From the NCBI GenBank assembly GCA_958510875.1, contig OY294070.1:10788001-10852000 (forward strand): a DNA stretch of 64,000 bases, in the 5' to 3' direction. Both the position numbers and the translations under genes were made by a program. Origin of the DNA: Endomychus coccineus. Its lineage: Eukaryota; Arthropoda; Insecta; Coleoptera; Endomychidae. Positions 11,001 through 23,398 of the stretch are shown here, piece by piece. Numbering within the stretch: position 1 is the first letter of the stretch; every line of letters begins with the position of its first letter. The notes under the pieces are model-generated. The model saw nothing but the letters and a program-made list of their open reading frames with translations. It was not told where the DNA came from and ran no database searches.

Positions 11001-14000
11001 ATATCAGTGACGTTTTGAGATCCCATAGAATAAATTCTAGGGGTTACCAAAATTTCATAGCGTCTCCTAGTTTGTGACCCCGATTAGAACGTGTTTCAGA
11101 GGACTAATATATCCAAAATTGATATCAGTGACGTCCGATATTTCCTAAAATAAACTCAAGTGGTTTCGAATATTCTGACAATCTCCTAGACTACGACCCC
11201 GAACAAATTGTGTTTTGAAGGATTGATATATCTAAAATTGATACCAGTGATGTCAGAGATAAAACGGTTACGAAAAAATCAGAGTCTCCTAGATTATGAC
11301 CCCGATGAAATCGATCCCGTAGATAACACTTTAACGGTTACCAAAGATTCTTACCATCTCCTAGAATATTTGCCCGATTAAATCGCCTTTTAGAGGAGAA
11401 GCATTCGTAAAAATGATATCGGTGAGCTTCCGAAATCCCTTAAAATAAATTCTAGCGGTTACCAAAAATTCTGATCATCTCCTAGAATATGACACCGATT
11501 CAATCGCGTTGTAGAGGAGTAATATACCTAAAGTTGATATCAGTGACGATCTGAAATCCCATAGAGTAAATTCTAGTGGTTACCAAAATTTCAGAGCATC
11601 TCCTAGTTTGTGACCCCGATTCAAACGTGATTCAGAGGATTAATATATCTAAAATTGATATCGGTGAGGTCCGAGATTTCCTAAAATGATCTAAAGTGGT
11701 TTCGAAAACGCTGACAATCTCCTAGACTATGACCCCAACTAAATTGTGTTTTAGAGGATTGATATATCTAAAATTGATACCAGTGATGTACAAGATTCCA
11801 TAAAACTTAAGCGGTTACGAAAAAATCCGAATCTCCTAGATTATGACCCCGATGAAATCGTTTTTTTGAAGAGTAACATACCTAAAGTTGATATCAGTGA
11901 AGTCTTGCGATCCCGTAGATAACATTTTAACGGTTATCAAAAATTCTTACCATCTCCTAGAATATGAGCCCAATTGAATCGCGTTTTAGAGGAGAAGCGA
12001 TCCTGTACATATTTTGACGTATACAGAAGATTCTTATCATCTCCTAGAATATGGTCCCAATTCAATCGCGTTTTAGAGAAGTAATAGGTATACCTAATGT
12101 TTATATCAGTGACCTTCTGAGATCCTATAAAATAAATTCTAGATTATGACCCCGATTTAATCGCGTTTTAGAGGAATAATATACCTAAAGTTGATATCAC
12201 TGACGTTCTGAGTTGTAATAGAATAAATGCTTACGGTTACCAAAAATTCTGATCATCTCCTAGAATATGACCCCGATGTAATCGAGTTTTAGAGAAGTAA
12301 TATACCTGAACTTGATATCAGTGACGTTCCGAGATCCCATAGAAAAAATTCTAGTGGTTACCAAAATGTCAGAGCATCTCCTAGTTTGTGACCCCGATTG
12401 AAACGTGTTTCAGAGCACTAATATATCTAAAATTGATATCAGTGACGTCCGATATATCCTAAAATAAACTCAAGCGGTTTCGAAAATTCTGACAATTTCC
12501 TATGACCCCGATGTAATAGTGTTAAATTGATATCAATGACGTTCGAAGATTCCATAAAATAAATTCAAGCGAGCCAAACATTCTGGTCGTCTCCTAGGAA
12601 ATTTAAAAAGCCGAAATATCAAAAGTTCAATTAAGGCAACAGATTGGTGGAATATTTAAATATATATCAAAAACTATTCTTTTATGGGAATAAACAAGCT
12701 TGAAGAATGACTAAGAAAAAAAAAGCTGAAAGATTACCTTGACTACATCTGGATTTTCCAATAACTTCTTCAATCCACAATTGATCATCGTCGGACACGA
12801 GATCAAATCGAAAACGTACGAAAATCCATTCATCGTCGCGATCTGCATCAACGTGAGCTGCCCTTTGACACCCAAATTGATACCTTCACAGTCGAAAGCC
12901 ACCACGATTTTATCGTCTGTGAAAGGCCACGTCGGATCTACCTTAACCGCTGGCGGAGCGCTATTCCTCTTGTACAATATGTCGTTGATGACCATCTGAC
13001 ATTCCCGTTCGCTGCAGATGACCCTCGTGTTTTGGAAGAGTTTGGCGGTCCAGGTGTCGTTGTGCGTTTGATTGTTTAGAAGATTCTGTCGTTCCCTGCC
13101 CGTGTTTTCTTGTAGCGTTTTTAGGACCAGACTATTTATTCTCTGTTTCAGGGTCTGGTTGTTGTTGTTTGGCGTTTTAGGTTTGTTCTCCGGTTGGTAA
13201 GGATCGTCGCATGGGTCGGGACATTTTCGCTTTGAATTACCTGAAAAATTATCATCACCTTTCATTATCATCCCTCTCATTTCTTCCATGGTTTGGAAGA
13301 AAAAATGTAAAATGTAATAATAAAGAGAAAACCAGAAAACTTATTCCTCAATATGAGGACAAGGTGGGAAGTCCTTGAAAAATAAAAAAAAATTTCATAC
13401 CTATTTATTTCAGTTGTAAAACAATAATGAACTACAAATTAAAAATTATCTTGGTCAACGGTGGTTGTGGAATGTAAAGCTAAATGTTAACTTTGAACCT
13501 TTTACAAGGTCGCAATAGCCACAAACGGGGTCGAAAACTGTTTTAAATTGGTTCATTTTCGATGAATCGAATGACGTTCACGTGAGGAGCCCGTAGCTCG
13601 CGAGTTAGAAAAGTGCAAATCTTCGGAACATAGAACGTCTTTACGAGGACTTTTCGCATGCGGTTTTCGCTCCATGTCGTTAGTTTATGAACGGGGCCAA
13701 CTAAATAGCATAGTCTCGGGCCCCAAAATGTCTATTAAACAGGAAAATTTAATTAAAATAGAAACAGGTACGTACTCTCAGGTCTCAGCTACGCGCGTCT
13801 AACTTGCGACGTACCAAAGGGAATTTTCTAGCTATTAAAATATACCCAAAAGCGGTTAAAACCTAGCGGCCTATAGCCGAAAACACTTTATTACAACTGG
13901 CGCCGGCCGCACGGGGCATAAAACGGTCCCAAATTAACAAGATCGAGAAACTCTAACTGACGCGTAGCGAGCTCCTCGAGGCATATGTCAAAATGATTAC

Positions 14001-17000
14001 GTTCGTAGCTAATTACATAGGACGTCTGGCGTTCATGCAATTGTGTTTTTATACAATTCGAACCTACTAATTTCGATAGGCCACGTGAAAATCCCGGAGT
14101 CTAAAGCGCTAGAGACTTCTGAGTGTTATAACATTCGTATAAAATTGCGAAATTTCTCACTTTTAGAAACTTCAAATTAATTAATTTGACACAAGTTTTG
14201 ATAACGTAAAGTAAGACACACGTTTTAGATTCCACAACCACCCTTGTACAAGATAATTTTTGATATCCCGGTAGATTTTAATAAACTATAAAAATAATTT
14301 ACACTGTGGATAGACTACAGGGTGTATCCTAAGTAGTCTAAATATTTAAGGGTGTGCTTCCTCATGTCTTTTTATAAAAAAAATTCATATGAACATGGGG
14401 TCTAAAGTGCTTCAGTTCTGATCCACAGGGTGTTAAAAATTTAAAAAAAAAACTCAAATTTTTCCTAATATGTCGGAAACCACTTTAGATATTTTCCTTC
14501 AATTTTGATATGTGGTATCTATGTTAAAGGCAGTCTTTTTCCATTATCAATTGTTTTCCTACTTAAACCAGTGACGTCCGTACGCACACGCCCCTGAATA
14601 TAAGCTAAAGATACCAACGGCTTTTAGGTACATTCGACGGAGGTATGTGAAACAATTCATTAATTAAAGGAAAGTCTAATTTCTATTATTTGGAAGCTGA
14701 CACTGTTCTAGTATTTTAAATTAAAGTTCGTTTAGCGAAATAAATGTAGAAGATACAGGTAGGTACTCACTTAATCGACAGTTTGAAGACATTTTTGATT
14801 TATCTTCTGACACAACACTTGTTTGATTACAATTTGGAGTCGTTGATCCCTGAATGGTGATTGGAGGTTCCGGAGACCCAGCTTTATTGTTGATTTTCGG
14901 CGAATTTCTCGACGGTTTCAACCTTTCGTCAACCGATTTCAGACTTTGAGCTGGCGACTGCTGCGTAGATTTTTCAACGACTCCATTATCGTCAGCTTCG
15001 GTAAGATCTATCACGTGTTTAACCTCAAGATTATTGCTTTTGTACGATCCTGTGAACGTACTCAGATGCGTGGTGATATGTTTTTGATTCAGTTTGGGCG
15101 CTTGCAGCAAAGTTACAAGATTAGAGTGTATGTGAAAGCTATCCGAAAACAATCGAAGGAAACTCGTCAGATGAGTGGGTGTGTTGAATAAGTTAGACCA
15201 AGTGCTCTCTGGAAGATTACAGCTTACTATTTGGAAGAGCTGTTCCACCAAGATTGGACCTTTGACTTCTATACATTGAGCCAAGAAATCCAACAAGGTT
15301 TGTGTGACGTAAGGATCGATTTTCACGTCCGGTTGAAAATGCAATTCCTGTGGACAATGCGATCTGACATCGGTGTAATTTGCCAGGATAACAGTTTCCT
15401 TCTCTTCGTCTACCACGAAGGCATCCTGATGTTTGGCGAGGAAATCCCGGAATTCGTGAAAATGTTGACCCGACACGTGACGTACTTCTGGGTTTGCTTG
15501 AGAACGATGGCCGAGCAAACTTCTGATTGGAACCTCGGTTCCTTCTCCGTATTGTGACAATTTTTCCGAAAAATATTCTATAGCTTGGGTTGTATAATCC
15601 TTACCATCTTGAACAAAATTAAATAGCATTAGACAACACAAGTTTATTGAATGGGTGTTTGAAGAGATGTAAATAATAATTGAGGAGCATTTTGAATTAG
15701 TTCTTGATTTTTGTCGATGTCTTTTTGCAATATAGTCTGGTAAAATTGGCATTTCACATCGTAATTTTGCTATTATTGACCGATTTGGACTTTCTTGGTG
15801 TAAAAATGTTCGGGAAAGCACCTCAAACCAGAAAACCCCATTTTGAACCTGCGCTTTTTTTATCCCTATTTGTTAATTAACAATTAAGCCTCTAATTAAT
15901 TGTTGATTTGGACCGATAATTAACTAATGGACAAAAGGAAATTGGCCGCAAATCGTTACTCGGCGGTGTTCGAGGTCGCTGATCACGAATCCGTGGCCAG
16001 AATGGGAAAATTCTTTATATTTGGCTGGAAAAATCGGTATTTCCATGGAAAATGTCTACCAAATCTGCAAACTATTGCATCACGAGCGTAAAAAAATTCA
16101 CTCGGGTGTTTTTGAGGTCGCTGATCAATCACGAATCCTTTGTCAGAATTGGAAAATTCGGGAAAACTCGACATTTTTATGGAAAATTACAACCAAAATC
16201 TGCGAACGTAGCATCACTAGCGTAAAAAAAGTCACTCGGGGATTCTCGAGGTCGCTGATCACGAATCCATTCGTCAGAATCGGGAAATTCTACTTTATTG
16301 ACAGGAAACCTTGGCATTTTCATGGAAAACTCCAACAAAAAACTGCAAATGTTGCATCACGAGCTTAAAAAAATTCACTCAGGGGATTTCGAGGTCGCTG
16401 ATCACGAATCCGTTTGTGAGAATCGGGAAATTGTACTTTATTGAGCGGAAACCTTGGCATTTTCATGGAAAATTCCAACAAAAAACTGCAAATGTTGCAT
16501 CACGAGCTTAAAAAAATTCACTCAGGGGTTTTCGAGGTCGCTGATCACGAATCCGTTGTCAGAATTGGAAAATTCGGGAAATCTCGACATTCTCATGGAA
16601 AATTACAACCAAAATCTGCAAACGGAGCATCACTAGCGTAAAAAAAGTCACTCGGGGGTTTTTACGAGGTCGCTGATCACGAATCCGTTTGTCAGAATCG
16701 GGAAATTCTTCTTAATTGGCCGGAAAACTTGTCATTTTCATGGAAAATTCCAGCAGAAAACTTCAAATGTTGCGAAACGAGCGTAAAAAAATTCACTCAG
16801 GGGTTTCCGAGGTCGCTGATCACGAATACTCTATTGATCGGGTTACCGAGCCCTCGGAAATTCTACTTTATTGACCGGAAAACTCGACATTTCCATGGAA
16901 AATCTCAACCAAAATTTGTAAATGTTGCATTACTAGCGTAAAAAAATTCACTCGGGGCGTTTTCGAGGTTGGTGATCACGATTCTGTTGTCAGAATCAGG

Positions 17001-20000
17001 AAATTCGACTTTGTTGACAGTACAACATGACATTTTCATGGAAAAATCAAATAAAAATATATCATTTAAATTTTTTTCTTTCATTCATAATTCATTTCAG
17101 AATTATTTTTTATAAAAAACAGTGATGCACCGTTTGCCGATTTTGGTTGTGATTTCCCATGAAAATGTCGAGTTTTCCGGTCAATAAAGTAGAATTTCTT
17201 GATTCTGACAACGGATTCTTGATCATCGACCTCGAAAACCCCGAGTGTTTTTTTTACGCTATTGATACACCGTTTGCAGATTTTGGTTGTAATTTTCCAT
17301 GAAAATGTCTAGTTTCCCTAGATTTTCCGATTCTGACAACGGAGTCGTGATCAGCGAGCTCGAATGCCCCCGAGTGAATTTATTTACGCTCGTTATGCAA
17401 CATTTGCAGTTTTTTGTTGAAATTTTCCATGAAAATGCCGAGTTTTCCAGCCAAATATGTAGAATTCTCCGATTCTGGCGACGGATTCGTGATCAGTGAC
17501 CACGAAAACCCCTCGAGTAACGATTTGCGGCCAATTTCCTTTCATATATTTTAGTCAAATACGTTAGTTAATTATCGGTTCAAATCAACAATTAATTAGA
17601 GGCTTAATTGTTAATTAACAAATAGGGATAAAAAAAAGCGCAGGTTCTAAATGGGGTCTTCTGGTTTGAGGTACTTTCCCGAACATTTTTACACCAAGTA
17701 CATAAAAATCGGTCATTAGTAGCCTGCCTCTATAATTGTTAATTAACAAATAGGGATGAAAAAAGCACAGTTTCAAAAAGGGGTTTTCTGGTTCGCGGTG
17801 CTTTTCCGAACCTTTTGACACCAAGAACGTTCAAATCGGTCGATAGTAGCAAAATTGATTCATTTTCGATTTTTGAGGGCTATTTTTACAGGACTAATAT
17901 GTCAATTGGGGTTTCTCAACATGAAAATTAATAACTATTATACGCCTTTCACCACTTCGTTCCCTTTCAAAGGTCGTTGGGGGGGGGGGGGGGTTAATTT
18001 ATAATTATATTGGTGATGACATGGCCATTCTCTAGAGGAACCTACGAGGGTACTTGCAGGAGCTTGTTCAACAAGCCTTGATAATTGCAGAAGTCTAGTG
18101 TAGGGAGAATAAACTCTCAGCTATTATTATCCCAAGACTAAGTCATGCAGTTCTCCTATGGTGGAAAATAATCGAACTGGTTATAACCCAGAAACATCTG
18201 GATAGAATACTGGGACTCTTCCTCAGAGACATTGAATCCACGAGGAAGAGTACACCGACTGCAGCATTCATGGCCTTGGTGGGGGTGCCACCCCTATCAA
18301 TGACGATAAGGAATCTCCCGATGATGGCGGTCTACAAGTTTAGCTGCAATGGCCCCCGAAAGAAATGGAGTGCAGATCAAGCCGAGATGCTTGCCATCAA
18401 CAGGAGTGCGGAGAAGCTACTCGTCTATGGTAAGATAAATGAGGCCACTGTTCGGACACTGAAGCGAAACTTTACACATTGAAAAGGCCGACTGTGTCCT
18501 CGAGGCTTGCCAGGGATACCGAGAAGATCCTCAACAGGCTAGCCGGTCAAAACAAGCTCAACCTGACCTGGATCCCAGGTTACTCAGGTTGGAAAGGGAA
18601 TGAAAAAGCGGACAAACTGACCAGAAGAAGGGGCCAGATTGGACGATCCTCAAGACGTCCATGCTACAACGGAGGTATGCAGATCTTACGGAACCATTTC
18701 AGAGATCAACATGCCTCAGCATGGTGAAGCATTGACGACTACCAACGCGCTGCTTGGCAATGAGGTAGGCCTAAGGGCACACAAGTACAGTAGGGAAAAG
18801 TGACACATTCCTGTCTGTATGAGATGCGAGGGAAACAAAGTGGAGTCATCAACCCACTTTCTTTGTGAATGTCTTGCGTTCATTCGAACCAGGTTTGCCT
18901 GGTTAGGTCTGGGATCATCACCGCCGATGACATAAAGGATCTAAGCGTAAAAAAGATCTTGGGATTCTGTCGAGCAGCTCCAGAAAACGTATCATCACAA
19001 CCAACAATAATAATCTCTGTTCGAATATAAGCGGGAATTCTAGATAGTGGAATCATAAAAATGGAGAATTATGGATTCTGAAGCACAACAAATAACCTGA
19101 CGAACCAAGGTGTCCAACAAGACTCAATCCTGGGACTCACACAATTCTTACTGTATGTGAACAATTGCAGGAAAACTAGCAATTTGCAAAAACAACAACA
19201 GTTTAGTTGATGATTGTTTTGTATTCTGTTGGAGATATTTGCACTGTGACCTAATAGATCTATTGTGTCACTTCTGCTGCTGAACTGTTGCAGATGTCTC
19301 AATGGCTACAGCAGTTCCTCCAGCCCTGTAGCTCTTAAGAAGTTGAGAAAGTCAGATGGCATCAAGTTAATTAGAACTACCTCTTCTATTTGGTACACGC
19401 CTAGGTGTCTTGCCCTTGGATTGTGCAAGACAGTGCATTCATTTTGTGAGGATGTGGATAGAGGTTTCGCCTCTTAAGGTGTCCTTCAACTGGCAGTGCC
19501 CTGTTAGTATTGTTAGTATCTTTTCGATTAGGTCGATGCAGTCTGATTATTGTTTCCTAGAAGTATCTTTGACTGTCTCAGTTCTTGTAGTCCTATCCAG
19601 TGATGGGATCATTCATTGTCTACATCGTTATGGAGTTCTTCCAATATTGTTCTGGTGCTTATTTCGCAGAAGGGTTCAGAATGGTGTTTTTTGGCATCTT
19701 TTTTTGCGAGTTTGGCTGCTTTTTCGTTACCCTCCACTCTGGTGTATCCCGGAATCCATAGGGGGGTAACTGCATTGATCTTGCTTAGATCGTAACTAAG
19801 TTTTATGTAGTGTAATTCTCAGATATTTTACCTCTGTCTCCTATCCAATTCGATGGTTTTGGTGGGGTTGATTTTAAGTCCCATTGATTGGCACCATTCT
19901 TCAGTGTATTCTCGAACTTACCTCTTGCGAATATGACTATGTCGTCAGCATAACTCTAACAGAGTATGCCGAGATTGGTCAGATCGCAGAGGAGTCGATC

Positions 20001-20773
20001 TACAATTAGGCTTCACATAAGTGGGGATGTTGTTGACGATACATCTTTGTTTGATATTTTCATGGCCTTTGGCATGGTGAATCATAGGAATTTATTTAAA
20101 CAATTTAAAAACTATGGGAACCAAGGTATAGGAAATGAGCTCATCGATATATACACATCCATACAATCACAACAATTATACTAGTGTCAATCTCAATTAA
20201 GACCATGTATTCACAATATAACGAAAAGTTAACATATTCCACAAGTATCGAATGCGAATCTCATTTTGAACTTACCAATCTTTGAAAAATCGAAATGAAT
20301 AATTTTGTTAGCTAAATTAATGACATTGATCTATTCATTGGAATATGAAGAAAATAATGCTGCCCAAACCTATGTAACATAACTTCCTGCTATGAAATGT
20401 ACAATGAGACCCAAACAAGAGCTTTGGTGCTACCACACAAGGTTTTAGTCAAAGTTAATCTTCCTCAAAGACGAAACTGGAATTAGTTTTGAAATATTAT
20501 CTTACCTTCTGCATCTTCAGTTCCAATGCTTTGAAACATATTGATTGTGACATAGTCACCGTCAATTGCAAACAAAGCAGGATATTGTCCCAAAAATTTT
20601 TTCAACCCACTTTGCGATCCACCAGCTATTTGCCTCATTTCTTTGGTAAATCCTTTAGATCCAAATTGACAACTCAAATCGTGCAAGGTTCTAGGTTCTC
20701 CTTTGTCCATTAATCTTTCGAAGAAAAACAATAGGGTCATATTGCGCGATAATTCATATTGCATTGCTTCCAT
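8042..20773 (-). CDS. egl: Egalitarian: BicD/dynein mRNA-cargo adaptor with 3'-5' exonuclease-like domain
   Basis: Six coding exons, read downward: 20773-20506, 15607-14771, 13240-12738, 9308-8928, 8840-8698, 8585-8042. All junctions are GT-AG with matching phases, total 2676 nt, 891 aa. In the fly, Egl links localised mRNAs to Bicaudal-D and dynein light chain for minus-end transport. The N-terminal exon (MEAMQYELSRNMTLL...) corresponds to the conserved BicD-binding region. A DEDDy exonuclease fold spans about residues 475-650: the DxE pair in FDCEG (485/487), HDVRND (Asp540) and YASAD (Tyr627, Asp631) are all present, so the active site looks intact. Near the C terminus (about 869-873) VDTQT is an LC8-type light chain motif. 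The start is placed at the ATG at 20773; the open frame extends a little upstream but has no ATG. Introns of 4898, 1530 and 3429 bp are full of repeats; the last two are 87 and 112 bp. Untranslated 5' exons were not located. Confidence 0.93.
9451..9477 (-). other. Hammerhead-like core (CTGATGA ... GAAA) in egl intron 3
   Basis: On the minus strand CTGATGATGGCTACTCAGTAG is followed by TCGAAAGG. The segment between CTGATGA and GAAA can pair (GGCTAC with GTAGTC, one G-U pair). Flanking bases match those of the copy at 55705, so both belong to one dispersed family. There is one extra U after CTGATGA relative to the hammerhead consensus, so activity is doubtful. Confidence 0.35.
9960..12610. repeat. 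Degenerate ~118-bp tandem array inside egl intron 3
   Basis: Over twenty diverged units follow each other at about 118-bp spacing. Each contains CATCTCCTAGAATATGACCC, then a form of CGTTTTAGAGGA, ATATACCTAAAGTTGATATC, AGTGACGTTCTGAGATCCC, ATAGAATAAATTCTAG and GCGGTTACCAAAAATTCTGA. Several sub-variants alternate (CTAGAATATGAG, CTAGATTATGAC, CTAGTTTGTGAC), and a few units are truncated (for example near 10800-10900 and 12010). No coding capacity and no flanking TIRs were recognised. Confidence 0.85.
13385..14271. mobile_element. TIR element in egl intron 2 (family also at 53788-54390)
   Basis: The right end reads TGATATCCCGG followed by TA. Inverted subterminal sequences containing AAAATTATCTTGGTCAACGG and TTCCACAACCACCCTTG lie at 13442-13480 and 14200-14271. 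The same end sequences form the element at 53788-54390, where both ends are flanked by TA. The interior, 13479-14150, is a separate repeat shared with 40371-41045. No transposase, so non-autonomous. Confidence 0.6.
13479..14150. repeat. Dispersed ~670-bp repeat, copy 1
   Basis: It begins AAATGTTAACTTTGAACC and contains GAATGACGTTCACGTGAGGA, TCGCGAGTTAGAAAAGTGCA, CATGCGGTTTTCGCTCCATG and GGCGCCGGCCGCACGGGG. It matches 40371-41045 along its length, and a short inverted scrap lies at about 62337-62420. It is more GC-rich than its surroundings and noncoding in all frames. Confidence 0.75.
15765..17854. mobile_element. Foldback element with internal box-bearing satellite, in egl intron 1
   Basis: The ends are inverted copies: TTTTGCTATTATTGACCGAT at 15765 and its close reverse complement ending at 17854. 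Long subterminal arms contain CCCTATTTGTTAATTAACAA and CTCTAATTAATTGTTGATTT; the right arm is partly duplicated (17600-17735 and 17736-17854). Between them are about ten units of 115-145 bp, each with the box GGTCGCTGATCACGA followed by ATCCG. Six exact copies start at 15974, 16250, 16393, 16536, 16668 and 16811. Variants are at 16116 and 16968, and inverted variants near 17220, 17345 and 17485. Units also carry TTTTCATGGAAAATTCCAAC and TTGCATCACGAGC. No coding capacity. Confidence 0.8.
18040..18990 (+). pseudogene. Degenerate LINE 3' part with RNase H domain
   Basis: Disrupted frames give a post-RT region (DRILGLFLRDIESTRKS..., then GVPPLSMTIR), an RNase H tail (LTWIPGYSGWKGNEKADKLT) and a Cys-rich 3' motif beginning MRCEGNK near 18815, with stops and frameshifts between. 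This architecture belongs to RNase H-bearing non-LTR elements of the I/R1-type groups. It lies in egl intron 1, opposite to the gene. A long G run sits just upstream at about 17979-17994. Confidence 0.7.
19235..19965 (-). pseudogene. Degenerate LINE fragment: RT (YADD) to RNase H and tail
   Basis: Read on the minus strand, a YADDIVIFARGKFENTLKNG reverse-transcriptase catalytic segment lies near 19955-19890. It is followed by an RNase H tail with the phrase WIPGYTRVEGNEKAAKLAKK near 19760-19700, then LTGHCQLKD and a Cys-rich end near 19500-19250. Frameshifts and stops separate the pieces, so it is dead. It is the same kind of element as the one at 18040-18990 but in opposite orientation. Confidence 0.7.
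20020..20184 (+). pseudogene. LINE reverse-transcriptase scrap
   Basis: A short open stretch reads ...FDIFMAFGMVNHRNLFKQF, matching the RT motif usually seen as LSKAFDTVNHxxLL, followed by a YG-x-x-GIGNELI segment. It is truncated on both sides. Confidence 0.5.
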
Positions 20774-23390
20774 AGTGAAATTTTCTTGTTTTATAACCAA
20801 TGATTCTTTTGTGCCTACGATTATAATTCAGAACATATTTTCTGAATCACTAAACGAGTTTTCCTGTAGGTATCTACAATTTATTTGAAGCTGCCAAATA
20901 ACATAAAAGGAATTCAATAAAATTCTTTTGAAAAATTTCTAATTGTTGCTTCAACGTCCGCTTCGATTAGCAATGCCTACAAAATAAGTCCACTATCACC
21001 TTTCCTTGGGTTGCGTTGCCGGGTAAAAGAATTTTGAACAAAAATTAAAATAAAATATGCTAAAACTAATTTTTAAAAATTTTATGTATTGAGAACGTCA
21101 AGTTGGCGAATGCCATCTTGATTTTTTTGACATTGACATTCCAGTCAAAGCAAAGTCTTGAAAGGCAGTGTCGTCGAACCAGAGACGCACAAAAAGAAAA
21201 CAAAACACCAGTTGACACGAGTGTGAACTGAGAGCTACCGAACTTACGTACATACTCTGGATTTGATTCAGTATAATAGACCCAGTGGCGGTGGTTAAAT
21301 ACATTCTGGTTTTAGTATACTCTTTTATCAGAATATAACTAAACTGAAATGCTGGGCGTGAGTTAGCCAATATGTTCATTTGCAGGAAAACCTTTGGTTG
21401 AGAATCAAAAGCTAAAATTACTTGTGTTTGTTAACGGAAAACATTTTTGTAGGCGATTCATTCCAAAGTTATTTGAACCGTGCCTATCGAATAATGGAAA
21501 ATGAAAAGGCACGATTCTAGGCGAATTTATCAAAATGCGTCTATGATCAGCAATTAATAATTTTCAGCAGCTTTTGAATTCAGTCGGACGAATTAATATA
21601 CTTACGCAGTTTTTGCAATCAGCTAGAAAGGCATTTTTGAAGTCAAATCATCATTTCATGTTTTTTCCTCAAGTCATATTCGAAATGTGTCGCCTTCGGC
21701 TTAGACTGCAAACATTCACAGTCGTGCAAAACAAGCCCCATTTGTGCTTCCAAAGATTATATTAAGCAGTTTGAAACATTGTTAGAAAGGTGATTTTTTT
21801 TGAAAACCTGAATATTCTATATAATGGACATAGGAATAGTAAAAACACAGTTTGCAAAATTACTATATTATTACTTGTCATGTATTTACACATAGTACTG
21901 TATTAAGGAAATAGGAATGACCCAAGTTCACACAATATCTTAAGACTAAGGTAAACAAGTAAAATAAATATAAAAAAATAGCGAGTAAATCTATCCTAGG
22001 AAAGCTATGTATCACTTAAACATAGAAAAAATAACAGTCTCTTCTTTCGTGGTACAACATGTTTGAGATTCTACATTTCCGTACTTAAAAAATATAACAA
22101 TAAACTAGGTATAAGTCGATTAAATTACTTTTAAAATATCATGGCAATGAAAATCACATAACGTACTTAATTTTTAGTCTATACAGTCTAACATCATGAT
22201 GAAATAAATAAATACAAAGAGATAGAATTGGTTAATACTATTCTCATCACAGAGAATATCATAGTAAATTGGAATATTTGTTAAACGAAATAGAAAATAT
22301 TTCAAATTTACATACATTCTTATTTTATTGGTTATAAAAAACCGTGGGGATCGACTACTTACTAAAAGTGGGTACATCAAAATTGCTTTTTTGATTTCAA
22401 TGAGTTGAGAGATGAAATTGCTGAGAAATAACTTGAAAACATCGCCAGAAAATTACTAAAATTTCTACTAGTTGAACAGTGAACTTGCGAAGTGGTATAT
22501 TCATACCAGTTTCGAAAGCGATGTTCATGTTTTTGCTTTGCGTCTGCGCCAACTATGATCCAAAACAATAGCTCTAGAAGATGCGGCAAAATTATGTGTG
22601 CTATGAAAATTGACATTCATTACTTGTTAACGATACCTACGTTTTCAAAACAAACATAATTCCTTAACCACAAGAGCATACTGATATTGGTCAAATCTAT
22701 ATCTATGGTTTCGACGTTTGGTCAATTCTTTTTGGAAAATAATTCTTAAGTGGTTTTAGTCAAAATCTCCAGATGAGAGAACTTTTAGACATTATACAGG
22801 GTGTAGTGTTGCATTAGTTCTCGTGGTGGTTATTTGTGTAATAAGCCAATATATTGTATTCATCCTATAAATCGCATCATCAAGAATTTCCTTTTTTTAT
22901 TCTGTAAACGGAATCCCAGGCTTAATTTTATCCTACCCTGTGCATTGGTTATAGCGTTTCGATTGTTGATGTCATATTAATTATAAAAGGAAATTGCTTA
23001 TCGTGAAGGAAACGCTTACGGATCCATTTGATTATTTAACTTAGAAACTATCGAAATATCAAAGTGTCCATGTGATTGTACGTATATCTTCAATTAGCTT
23101 CTTGAATACAAAAACCTAATAGCACCAGATATTGAATTTGAGATTGATTTTCTAGATTCGTCAGATAATTAGCCAGAAATTCAATTCTATGATCTATTTC
23201 GTAACAGTAATCAAAATAATAATAACAAATAATTAACAATTTGATAGTCATTATGAATTTCATTAATTACGAATTAGAAAATTACGTATTTAAGTGTAAT
23301 ACTGTATGATATATTCGTTAATGTATACAATAATTAATAAACATTAAATTTAATACTTTACAGCATTATAGTTGTTGAGTGAAGTCATAA
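20774..23390. other. Region upstream of egl: no gene supported
   Basis: It should contain the egl promoter and any noncoding 5' exon; a possible splice acceptor (ATAATCGTAG) lies just upstream of the coding start. The rest is AT-rich. One minus-strand frame at 22616-22377 starts with a hydrophobic, signal-peptide-like stretch but has no visible continuation. Confidence 0.35.
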
Positions 23391-23398
23391 ATTTGTAT

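Noticed and set aside
9960..12610. CRISPR-like regular spacing
   Set aside because: The whole unit is repeated, without unique spacers, and the host is a eukaryote, so it is a tandem array.
16021..17499. Several short frames of 60-115 codons in the egl intron 1 repeat
   Set aside because: They repeat with the satellite unit and share no protein features; they are open by periodicity only.
17979..17994. G homopolymer as a functional G-quadruplex
   Set aside because: A single G run next to degenerate LINE sequence; homopolymer length is prone to error and no other G tracts are near enough to support a claim.
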